Assembly: GCA_900765525.1 (NCBI GenBank)
Contig: CAAFRY010000189.1
Location: forward strand, 1-6,606
Direction of reading: 5' to 3'
Length of the DNA stretch: 6,606 bases
Source: an uncultured Blautia sp.
GTDB lineage: Bacteria; Bacillota; Clostridia; Lachnospirales; Lachnospiraceae
Every line of letters begins with the position of its first letter. Positions within the stretch are counted from its first letter, which is position 1. Position numbers and translations under genes: made by a program. The notes beneath the pieces were generated by a model. The model was not told the DNA's origin. It was given only the letters and a program-made list of their open reading frames with translations, and made no database searches. Positions 1 to 5,743 of the stretch are shown one piece after another.

Positions 1-1
1 C

Positions 2-39
2 AAAAAGCCTCAGCGTAGCCCGCTACGCCTACGTTTTTT
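2..39 (+). terminator. Probable terminator hairpin at the left edge
   Basis: A perfect 7-bp inverted repeat (GCGTAGC at 13-19, GCTACGC at 22-28, two-base loop) is flanked by five A residues on the left (2-6) and six T residues on the right (34-39). A second CTACG at 29-33 touches the T run and could pair instead with CGTAG at 14-18, giving an alternative stem directly before the T tract. In the plus direction this would terminate a gene lying left of the window; the A tract lets it work weakly on the other strand. No gene on the left is visible, so this rests on structure alone. Confidence 0.5.
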
Positions 40-103
40 GACCTGCATACTCGAAAAAGCATACTGTGCGATTGGTCCAGTTATTTATCAAACGATGTAC
101 CAG

Positions 104-154
104 AGAAAACCGGAGCAGCCCCTGAAAGAACTCAGGGAATTGCTCCGGTTTTCT
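104..154 (-). terminator. Terminator of the APC permease gene
   Basis: A perfect 14-bp outer stem (104-117 with 141-154) encloses an inner 6-bp stem (CCCTGA at 120-125, TCAGGG at 132-137) with a six-base loop. On the minus strand the right arm ends in TTTTCT, so the structure sits correctly just after the permease stop codon at 160-162. The near symmetry of A and T tracts means it could also stop plus-strand transcription entering from the left. Confidence 0.8.
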
Positions 155-159
155 TAATT

Positions 160-1653
160 TTAGAATATAAACGGAATCACATAGGCGGCCAGCACCAAGA
201 CAACTGCACAGGCTACCACACGGCACCAGATTTTAAATTCTTTGTCCATCCGGGTCTTCTCCTCAGGCGAAGGAATTTCCTCTGCCATAACTGCTTTTTC
301 TATGTCTTCTGTCTTATCATCCTTATACCTTTTTCTGCACACGGCATAAATGATAAGTCCCAGAATACACCAGAGAATTCCGGTCAGAAGAGCTTCTCTG
401 TCCAGCTGGGTCATCATAATCACATAAATGATAATGCTGATGGGCGCTCCCACTAAAATTCCGGGAGCCTTAAAAGGTCTTTTCAGTTCCGGATGTCTTC
501 TCCGCAGGAAGAAGGAGGCTCCGATTCCAATAACATAGTAAAACAAATCCGCAAACAAGCTGAGAGACGCAATATAAATCATGGAATTAGATGCAATCAA
601 AAAGGCGGACAGCAATCCAAGGACAATAATGGAAATATAGGGTGTCTTATATTTGGGATGTACCTTGGCAAAAATCTTTGGCATTACACCGTCTCTGGCC
701 ATAGTAAAAAGATACCTGGGAGGAACGGCAATGCTGGCGTTTAAAGTAGAGAAATCCCCGCCAAAGGCAATACCTGCTGCCAGCAGTATCAATGGAAATC
801 CAAGGATTCCTGCTGTCTTCATAGCTTCCGCAAAGGGCGCCGAAGCGGTAGACAGGGCTTCCAGACTTTCTGTGGGCACGATACCCACCAGGAACCATTG
901 GAATGCAGCGTTTACGGCAAACACAATAAAGGGCGCCAGAAACAAGGCTCTGGGAATGTTAATCTGAGGATATTTGATTTCCTCTCCCATGGCGCAGCAG
1001 GTTTCAAATCCGGCAAAGCACCACCATATCATGCTGACGGAGGCAATAAAGCTAAGAGGCGTGGACTGAGCCACAAAATCTGGCAGCTGAACAAAATTAG
1101 GCATGTTCACATGGGGAAGCATGGTCAAAAACCAGATAATCGCAACACCCCAGAAGAAAAACATAAATCCGTTCTGAAGCTTACCTGTCATTTCTACACC
1201 CCGGACATTAGTGATAATAAATACAATTACCACCGCCGCAGCCAGAACCCGGTCGCTGACCGGAAGCTCAATCCCAAGAGCTGAAAACAGGGTTTTAAAA
1301 TAAAAGCTGAAGGCCAGGGCCTCTCCGCTGGTTACGGAAACCAGGGAAATGATAAAGTTCCATCCGGCCAGCATACCTACCGGCTTTCCCATGGCAAGAG
1401 ATGCATATTGATAAGTACCCCCTGCATAAGGAAGGGCTGCCCCCATCTCCGCATATAGCAGAGCCGGATAAATGCTGATGAGCATAGCCACCAGAGTAGC
1501 AAGAATCACCGCTGGTCCCAGGCCTCCCACCACATTGGCTCCCGTAGTAAAAAGTCCTACTCCCACTACAGTTCCCACAGTGATGGTGACTGCCTCCCTC
1601 ATGCCGAAGGTACGTTTTAAGGTACCTGCAGAATTGTTCGTTTGTTCACTCAT
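160..1653 (-). CDS. APC-family amino acid permease
   Basis: This is an integral membrane transporter of the amino acid-polyamine-organocation superfamily, expected to import an amino acid or related amine; the substrate cannot be read from the sequence. The 497-residue product begins MSEQTNNSAG. The frame is open upstream to an ATG at 1719, but the ATG at 1653 is chosen because AAAGGAG at 1663-1669 is correctly spaced for it. The family signature in helix 1 appears as GVGLF (residues 31-35), helix 6 has FAGFE (213-217) followed by GEEIKYPQINIPRA, and the cytoplasmic segment after helix 8 has MPKIFAKVHPKYKTPY (about 324-339). There are about twelve hydrophobic segments plus an extra C-terminal one (about 476-497) after an acidic cytoplasmic stretch (about 444-472). 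It lies last on the minus strand with its own candidate promoter and terminator, so it is probably monocistronic. Confidence 0.93.
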   Translation of the reverse strand: MSEQTNNSAGTLKRTFGMREAVTITVGTVVGVGLFTTGANVVGGLGPAVILATLVAMLISIYPALLYAEMGAALPYAGGTYQYASLAMGKPVGMLAGWNFIISLVSVTSGEALAFSFYFKTLFSALGIELPVSDRVLAAAVVIVFIITNVRGVEMTGKLQNGFMFFFWGVAIIWFLTMLPHVNMPNFVQLPDFVAQSTPLSFIASVSMIWWCFAGFETCCAMGEEIKYPQINIPRALFLAPFIVFAVNAAFQWFLVGIVPTESLEALSTASAPFAEAMKTAGILGFPLILLAAGIAFGGDFSTLNASIAVPPRYLFTMARDGVMPKIFAKVHPKYKTPYISIIVLGLLSAFLIASNSMIYIASLSLFADLFYYVIGIGASFFLRRRHPELKRPFKAPGILVGAPISIIIYVIMMTQLDREALLTGILWCILGLIIYAVCRKRYKDDKTEDIEKAVMAEEIPSPEEKTRMDKEFKIWCRVVACAVVLVLAAYVIPFIF

Positions 1654-1707
1654 GATATTTTTCTCCTTTGTCCGTACAATCTCATAACTGCACTTTATTC
1701 TTTTAAC

Positions 1708-1738
1708 ATAATAAAACATGGAGAATAGTACAGGTCAA
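1708..1738 (-). promoter_or_regulatory. Candidate promoter of the permease gene
   Basis: On the minus strand TTGACC (1738-1733) resembles a -35 box. It is followed by TTTATT (1715-1710, 17-base spacer) or TATTAT (1713-1708, 19-base spacer) as -10 candidates. It lies between the VOC gene's terminator and the permease ribosome binding site, where a separate promoter is needed. Neither -10 match combines consensus sequence with ideal spacing, so this is tentative. Confidence 0.4.
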
Positions 1739-1761
1739 GGCGTAAATTCAGGGAAGATACC

Positions 1762-1806
1762 AAAAAATCTGGAGCCTGCTCCAGATTTGCAAGCTCCAGA
1801 TTTTTT
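1762..1806 (-). terminator. Terminator of the VOC gene with a duplicated stem arm
   Basis: On the minus strand the sequence AAATCTGGAGC occurs twice (1803-1793 and 1788-1778) before a single complementary arm GCTCCAGATTT (1775-1765), which runs into a T tract (to 1762). Either copy can form the stem. The near copy gives 11 bp with a two-base loop; the far copy gives 14 bp counting the flanking A/T run (1793-1806 with 1762-1775) with a 17-base loop. It lies 9 bases beyond the VOC stop codon, so termination of that gene is the obvious role. Confidence 0.8.
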
Positions 1807-1815
1807 AATATCACC

Positions 1816-2184
1816 TTATTTTGCCGGCACAATTTCCAGCCAGTAGCCGTCCGGGTCCTTGATAAAGTAAATCCCCATATCGGGATTCTCAAAGCAGATA
1901 CATCCCATCTCCTCATGGAGCTTATGGGCAGCCTGAAAGTCATCGGTCTGGAAAGCAAGATGAAACTCGCAGTCCCCCAGGTTGTAATCCCGGTCAAAAT
2001 CTCTGAGCCAGGTCAGCTCCAGTTCAAAATCCGTAGTGTCGTTTCCCAGGTAGGCAATGATAAAGGAACCGTCTTCCGCCTCTATCCTCCTCTTCTCTTT
2101 CAGTCCCAAAGCTCTTTCATAAAAAGCAAAGGAACGCTCCAAATCTCTTACATTATAGTTCTCGTGAATCATTTGGAATTTCAT
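1816..2184 (-). CDS. VOC-family glyoxalase I-like protein
   Basis: This 122-residue single-domain protein of the vicinal oxygen chelate superfamily is similar in layout to lactoylglutathione lyase. The positions equivalent to the four metal ligands of bacterial glyoxalase I (known in E. coli as H5, E56, H74 and E122) are all filled: H7 (MIHENYNV), E56 (ELELTW), H75 (EFHLAF) and E117 (WLEIVP). The C-terminal signature IKDPDGYWLEI is typical of the family. A metal-dependent lyase or isomerase is therefore plausible. Clostridia generally lack glutathione, so the substrate is probably another thiol adduct or an unrelated small molecule. The start at 2184 has a strong site, AAGGAGGA at 2193-2200. 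Upstream is the 16-bp repeat array; downstream is a clear terminator. It may be read from its own promoter or by read-through from the hydrolase gene, because no terminator is visible between them. Confidence 0.9.
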   Translation of the reverse strand: MKFQMIHENYNVRDLERSFAFYERALGLKEKRRIEAEDGSFIIAYLGNDTTDFELELTWLRDFDRDYNLGDCEFHLAFQTDDFQAAHKLHEEMGCICFENPDMGIYFIKDPDGYWLEIVPAK

Positions 2185-2235
2185 AGCTGTTATCCTCCTT
2201 CATTACTTTTCTATTCTCACTGTACATTTTTAGCT

Positions 2236-2388
2236 TTTATTGTATAACGCTTTTGTTGTACATCACCTTTATTGCATATCACGTTTATTGCATATTATCT
2301 TTATTGCATACCATCTTTATTGCATACCGTCTTTATTGCATATCATCTTTATTGCATTTCGCTTTCTTGTATTTCGCTTTCATCCCGC
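2236..2388. repeat. Tandem array of about ten 16-bp intergenic repeats
   Basis: The unit is TTTATTGCAT followed by six variable bases (consensus near AYCRTC). Units begin at 2236, 2252, 2268, 2284, 2300, 2316, 2332 and 2348, exactly 16 bases apart. Shortened 15-base units follow (2348-2362 and 2363-2377), then a decayed remnant (2378-2388). The six central units, 2268-2357, have an identical 10-base core, while the outer units drift (TTTATTGTAT, TTTGTTGTAC, TTTCTTGTAT). Identical cores with variation concentrated in the spacer and decay at both ends fit slippage-driven expansion. The array fills most of the 212-base gap between the hydrolase and VOC genes, upstream of the VOC gene. A role as regulator-binding sites is possible but not shown. 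Confidence 0.92.
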
Positions 2389-2396
2389 TTCCACTT

Positions 2397-3125
2397 TTAT
2401 GGTTCCTGCTCTTCTCCACAGAGGAATGTCTGTCCCTCCTCCTGTATTTTTATCACCCGCTCTTGAAAAGGAGCTCCTTTCGGGGTAGTCAGATACCTAT
2501 CAATGACAGCGTAATCTTTCCAAAAATGCATGGGAAAGGCATATTGAATGGAAGTGTTTTCCATAATATAAGTAAAGCCCTTGTGGTACCACTCCTGCTG
2601 CCTGGGGTCCAGAGGCAGAAAAGCGGCAAAAAGAGAAAGTCCCTTCAAGTCTTCTGTGTATTTCTTAAAATTAGCAGTCATATTATTGTTATACTGTTTC
2701 GTCTCTCCCGGCCATACCCACCAATTTAAATCTCCGGCATGATACAGGTTTTTTCCGGAAATCCGCAGCAGAAAAGCCACGCCGCAGTCCGTGGAGGGAA
2801 GTGTCCGGATAAGCAAAGGCTCCTCCTCCCCGGGAACTGAAAGGGCAAGACTTTCTCCACCTTTCATAAGATGAAGATTCTCTTTTCCCTCATACTGTCT
2901 CAGATACCGCTTCACATCCCGGGAAATAATGTAATGGATAGTGTCCGGGCCTTTTATACTGAAAATTTCCGGATTAAAATGGTCGCTGTGTCTGTGGGAT
3001 ACAAAGACAAAAAGCGGCCTGTCCTGTCTCAGTCTGGGAATCTGGCCCTGGTAATAATCAAACAACAGGCTGCAGCCGGAAGTTTCCACCAGGAATCCAC
3101 TGTGTCCGATATAGGTCACCTTCAT
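2397..3125 (-). CDS. Metallo-beta-lactamase-fold hydrolase
   Basis: This 242-residue metal-dependent hydrolase belongs to the metallo-beta-lactamase superfamily and is nearest in style to the UlaG-like group (COG2220). The metal-binding motif is HRHSDH (H44, H46, D48, H49). HAGDLNWW supplies D132 and PMHFW supplies H200, matching later ligand motifs of the fold. The usual third-motif histidine is not obvious; STDCG (111-115) occupies that place, which I recall as common in this subgroup. No signal peptide or membrane segment is seen, so it should be cytoplasmic. Its ATG at 3125 lies one base after the carboxypeptidase stop (3127-3129), and its binding site AAAAGGAG lies inside the end of that gene (3133-3140). 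Translation is therefore probably coupled. The substrate is unknown; its location suggests, but does not prove, a link to cell-wall metabolism. Confidence 0.88.
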   Translation of the reverse strand: MKVTYIGHSGFLVETSGCSLLFDYYQGQIPRLRQDRPLFVFVSHRHSDHFNPEIFSIKGPDTIHYIISRDVKRYLRQYEGKENLHLMKGGESLALSVPGEEEPLLIRTLPSTDCGVAFLLRISGKNLYHAGDLNWWVWPGETKQYNNNMTANFKKYTEDLKGLSLFAAFLPLDPRQQEWYHKGFTYIMENTSIQYAFPMHFWKDYAVIDRYLTTPKGAPFQERVIKIQEEGQTFLCGEEQEP

Positions 3126-3126
3126 T

Positions 3127-4629
3127 TTATTTCTCCTTTTTCTTCTTACGGGCCTTTTTTCTCTTCCGGTTCCGGATGCTTCGTTTTATCTTCACAATCA
3201 AAAGGACAATATAAAACAGAAATGCCGCTGCCAAAAGCCCTGCTGCCGCATATTTCCAGTTAGGAAGTTCTCCAAAGGTATCTGCGGCTGACTGGAAAAA
3301 TCCACCCAGGGAATTATCCTCCACCTCTGCCTTTTCCTGTTTTTCCTCAGGTTCCGGCTCCTCTTCTGCTGTCCCTTCCCCGGTATTTTCCTGGGAAATC
3401 TGCTGGCTCTGGCGCTGCTGCTGCTCAAAAGTCCGGGAAGCCTCCAGGATTTCCTGGGAGGCCTGCTGGCTGGAGCTGCTCAGCAGAGTATCCCCATAAT
3501 AAAAATCCAGGTTCAGGATATTATTCTCCAACTGAGCTTTGCAGGTAATATCCTGGGTAGGATTTACCGGCACATCAGCGGAAGCGTTTTGGATAGCCGC
3601 ATCCAAAAGCCCCTGCTCTTTCAGGTAAAGAGCAAAGGAATCTGACTCCTTGAGAGAATCTGAAGCCAGGCTCAGCTTCTGGAAATTGTTAAAACCATAG
3701 TCCAGAATATTCCTGGTATCATTGTAGTATTCCGTAGTTCCTTTAAGCACCACGCAGACCAGGCGCATGGAATTCCTCTCCGCATAGGTTACAAGAGTAT
3801 TTCCTGCCTTCACCGTATATCCGGTCTTCCCTCCCAAACATCCGTCATAATGCTGGCTTCCCTGGACCAGCAGTTTATGATGGTTATCCAGCCATCTCTG
3901 CTCAGGGGTGATGTTGGTGGGTGGTATGATATAGTAAGTGGATTTTGTAATGGTTCGGAAAGTCTCATTTTGGAAGGCCGCCTGGGCTATCAATGCCAAA
4001 TCCCGGGCCGTGGTATAATGGTCATCGCTGTACAGACCATTGGCATTGACAAAATGGGTATTCTCACATCCCAGCTCCTTGGCCCGCTGATTCATCATGT
4101 CCACAAAGGCAGGAACCGTACCTCCGATATATTCCGCCACTCCGGAGGAAACTTCATTGGCCGAGGCCAGCAAAATCCCATAGAGGCTTTGCTCCATGGT
4201 CAGCGTCTCTCCCGGTTTGATGCCGATATGGGTACTGTCAGGCTCAATATTATTTACCTCGTCGGTAAAAGTAATCTGGGTGTCCAGAGGAACCTTTTCA
4301 ATGGCCAGCATGGCCGTCATAATCTTAGTAGTGCTGGCCGGGGCCCGCTTCTCGTCAATTCCCTTGGCATACAAAATTTCTCCGGTATCCAAGTCCATCA
4401 AAATTGCGGTTTCTGCTATTACCTTAGGCCCCTGAGGCCATCCCGGTATGCTGTTGGACTGTATCTCCCATTCATAGCTTTCCGGCATGGGATTCTCCTG
4501 GGTATTTTCCTGTACAGCCTGGTCTTGGGCAGGCTGGGCCGCCATTACAGCGATACTGGTGTCAGATGGGTTTACAACAGCAAAAATCCCCGCCATGAGC
4601 AGGGAAACCGCCAAATGTTTTCCTTTCAT
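3127..4629 (-). CDS. D-alanyl-D-alanine carboxypeptidase (penicillin-binding, S11 family)
   Basis: This low-molecular-weight penicillin-binding protein removes the terminal D-alanine from peptidoglycan pentapeptide outside the membrane. The 500-residue product (from the ATG at 4629) has an N-terminal signal sequence (about 1-31) and a Gln/Glu-rich linker. The peptidase S11 domain carries all three catalytic motifs: S99-T-T-K102, S156-A-N158 and K268-T-G270. A smaller beta-rich C-terminal domain follows to about 380, then a Gln/Ser- and Glu-rich linker (about 385-440), a transmembrane helix (about 459-481) and a Lys/Arg-rich tail of about 19 residues. The ATG at 4629 is preferred to the TTG two codons earlier because GAGGGG at 4636-4641 abuts that TTG but sits six bases before the ATG. 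It resembles the sporulation/vegetative DacA-DacF group, but I cannot assign a specific paralogue. It is first in an operon with the hydrolase. Confidence 0.94.
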   Translation of the reverse strand: MKGKHLAVSLLMAGIFAVVNPSDTSIAVMAAQPAQDQAVQENTQENPMPESYEWEIQSNSIPGWPQGPKVIAETAILMDLDTGEILYAKGIDEKRAPASTTKIMTAMLAIEKVPLDTQITFTDEVNNIEPDSTHIGIKPGETLTMEQSLYGILLASANEVSSGVAEYIGGTVPAFVDMMNQRAKELGCENTHFVNANGLYSDDHYTTARDLALIAQAAFQNETFRTITKSTYYIIPPTNITPEQRWLDNHHKLLVQGSQHYDGCLGGKTGYTVKAGNTLVTYAERNSMRLVCVVLKGTTEYYNDTRNILDYGFNNFQKLSLASDSLKESDSFALYLKEQGLLDAAIQNASADVPVNPTQDITCKAQLENNILNLDFYYGDTLLSSSSQQASQEILEASRTFEQQQRQSQQISQENTGEGTAEEEPEPEEKQEKAEVEDNSLGGFFQSAADTFGELPNWKYAAAGLLAAAFLFYIVLLIVKIKRSIRNRKRKKARKKKKEK

Positions 4630-4668
4630 ATTCAACCCCTCGTTTCATTTGTACTGGTATTAAACCTT

Positions 4669-4697
4669 ATTATATGCGATTTAAGGGATTATAGCAA
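4669..4697 (-). promoter_or_regulatory. Candidate promoter of the carboxypeptidase-hydrolase operon
   Basis: On the minus strand a perfect -10 TATAAT (4674-4669) lies 17 bases from a -35-like TTGCTA (4697-4692), about 40 bases before the start codon. A second, overlapping candidate is an extended -10, TGCTATAAT (4696-4688), without a good -35 box. Both point into the carboxypeptidase gene. No other good promoter is visible before the hydrolase gene, in line with a two-gene operon. Confidence 0.65.
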
Positions 4698-4729
4698 TCA
4701 GATTCTGTCCATCCTACACTTTGTACGAA

Positions 4730-4765
4730 GTCTGCCTAAAAATGCAGACACATTATAGTATGTCT
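4730..4765. promoter_or_regulatory. Overlapping dyads upstream of the methyltransferase gene
   Basis: GTCTGC (4730-4735) pairs with GCAGAC (4744-4749) across eight bases. The second arm overlaps AGACA (4746-4750), which pairs with TGTCT (4761-4765) across ten bases. The two structures share the bases AGAC and exclude each other if formed in RNA. As DNA they would be a repeated operator half-site. A TATAGT hexamer (4754-4759) lies inside the second dyad, but I find no matching -35 box, so the promoter of the plus-strand genes remains unplaced. It is consistent with a regulator site in the divergent control region. Confidence 0.4.
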
Positions 4766-4823
4766 CTTCCGGCCATTATCTGATAAAATATACTTAGAAT
4801 TTTTAAAGGAGGCCGAAAGCTCT

Positions 4824-5642
4824 ATGATTATTATTGGTGAAAAAATCAATGGTTCTATTCCATCCGTGGCAAAGGCCATCGCAGAACGGGATGCTGAATT
4901 TATAAAGAACAGGGCAAGAATGCAGGCGGAAGCTCACGCCACTTTCATTGACTGCTGCGCTTCCGTTCCGGAGGATGTGGAAGTAGAAACCTTGAAGTGG
5001 ATGATTGACTGTATCCAGGAGGTAACCGACCTTCCCATCTCTATTGACAGCCCCAGCGCCGATGTTCTGGCCCAGGTTTACTCTCACTGCAAAAGACCCG
5101 GATTATTTAACTCCGTTTCCGGAGAGGGCGACAAGATTGAAAAAATCTTCCCTATCATGGCTAAAGAGGAAAACAAAAAATGGGAAGTTATCGCACTGTT
5201 AAGCGATAATACAGGTATTCCCAAAACAGCAGGAGACAGACTGCGGGTATTTAAAAACATTATGGAAAAAGCGAAAGAGTACAACATTGCTCCCTCCAGA
5301 ATCCATATTGACCCTCTGGTAGAAATGCTGTGTACTTCTGAAAACGGAATCGACACCAACGTGGAGGTAATCTCTACTATCCGAAAGGAATATCCTGATA
5401 TTCACATTACAGCGGCTATCAGCAATATTTCCTTTAACCTTCCGGTAAGAAAGCTGATTAACTGCTGTTTCCTGACACTGGCCATGAATGCAGGCCTGGA
5501 CAGCGCCATCTTAGACCCGGTAAACAGAGATATGCTGGGACATATTTACGCTACGGAAGCTCTTCTTGGCTTAGATGACTACTGCATGGAATACATAGGA
5601 GCCTACAGAGAAGGCATCATTGGACCGGAGCAAAAGAAATAG
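4824..5642 (+). CDS. Methyltetrahydrofolate:corrinoid protein methyltransferase (MT2)
   Basis: This 272-residue pterin-binding TIM-barrel enzyme of the AcsE/MtgA/MtqA type moves a methyl group between a corrinoid protein and tetrahydrofolate in the cytoplasm. It starts with the family signature MIIIGEKING. Residues aligning by eye with the folate-binding and catalytic positions of Moorella AcsE are present: D75 (SIDSPS), N96 (LFNSVSG), D163 (HIDPL) and N201 (ISNISFN). Length matches the single-domain family (about 260-290), with no fused corrinoid or substrate domain. The ribosome binding site is AAAGGAGG at 4805-4812, 11 bases before the ATG. The next gene is a corrinoid protein on the same strand, its obvious partner. 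With no CO dehydrogenase/acetyl-CoA synthase genes in view, a substrate-demethylation role (MtqA/MtgA-like) is likelier than the AcsE role, but this is inferred. It is the only gene here ending in TAG. Confidence 0.92.
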   Translation: MIIIGEKINGSIPSVAKAIAERDAEFIKNRARMQAEAHATFIDCCASVPEDVEVETLKWMIDCIQEVTDLPISIDSPSADVLAQVYSHCKRPGLFNSVSGEGDKIEKIFPIMAKEENKKWEVIALLSDNTGIPKTAGDRLRVFKNIMEKAKEYNIAPSRIHIDPLVEMLCTSENGIDTNVEVISTIRKEYPDIHITAAISNISFNLPVRKLINCCFLTLAMNAGLDSAILDPVNRDMLGHIYATEALLGLDDYCMEYIGAYREGIIGPEQKK

Positions 5643-5665
5643 TACAATGCGTACAAAGTACAACT

Positions 5666-5700
5666 ACTACAGGCAGTAATTTTGCGGGACAGCCTGTTGT
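5666..5700 (+). other. Intercistronic hairpin between methyltransferase and corrinoid genes
   Basis: ACAGGC (5669-5674) pairs perfectly with GCCTGT (5692-5697). Two further pairs extend the stem past one mismatch (5666-5667 with 5699-5700), around a 17-base loop. An AT-only stretch follows (5701-5720) but without a clean T run. It could be a processing site, an mRNA-stabilising structure in front of the corrinoid gene, or a weak attenuator. Three copies of GTACAA (5642, 5651 and 5658) lie just upstream. The 101-base gap otherwise holds no gene. Confidence 0.35.
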
Positions 5701-5743
5701 AAAATTTTAATATTTTATGTTTTAATCAAAGGAGGATGTTATT

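Noticed and set aside
29..226. Minus-strand open frame of 65 codons at the left edge
   Set aside because: It overlaps the permease end in another frame, crosses the permease terminator and has no ribosome binding site or recognisable family.
2236..2388. CRISPR array or plasmid-type iterons
   Set aside because: A 16-bp period with six-base variable parts is far too short for CRISPR repeats and spacers, and no cas or replication-initiator gene is nearby. The core does not match a DnaA box.
2240..2729. Plus-strand open frames over the 16-bp array, with repetitive Tyr/Leu/Ile-rich translations
   Set aside because: All three frames stay open because the repeat lacks plus-strand stops. There is no ribosome binding site, and the frame at 2253-2729 runs antisense into the hydrolase gene.
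3850..4758. Plus-strand open frame of 302 codons opposite the carboxypeptidase gene
   Set aside because: It is antisense to a gene with all three catalytic motifs and its translation shows no domain; it is a shadow of codon bias.
4641..4823. Cobalamin riboswitch upstream of the methyltransferase
   Set aside because: The 180-base divergent region is too short once the promoter is counted and shows no B12-box-like conserved core; only the short dyads at 4730-4765 are present.
5640..5702. TAG stop of the methyltransferase gene read as pyrrolysine, extending 19 codons to a TAA at 5700-5702
   Set aside because: The protein already has full family length at the TAG, the extension has no family-like sequence and contains the GTACAA repeats and hairpin, and pyrrolysine is known in MT1 enzymes such as MttB rather than MT2.
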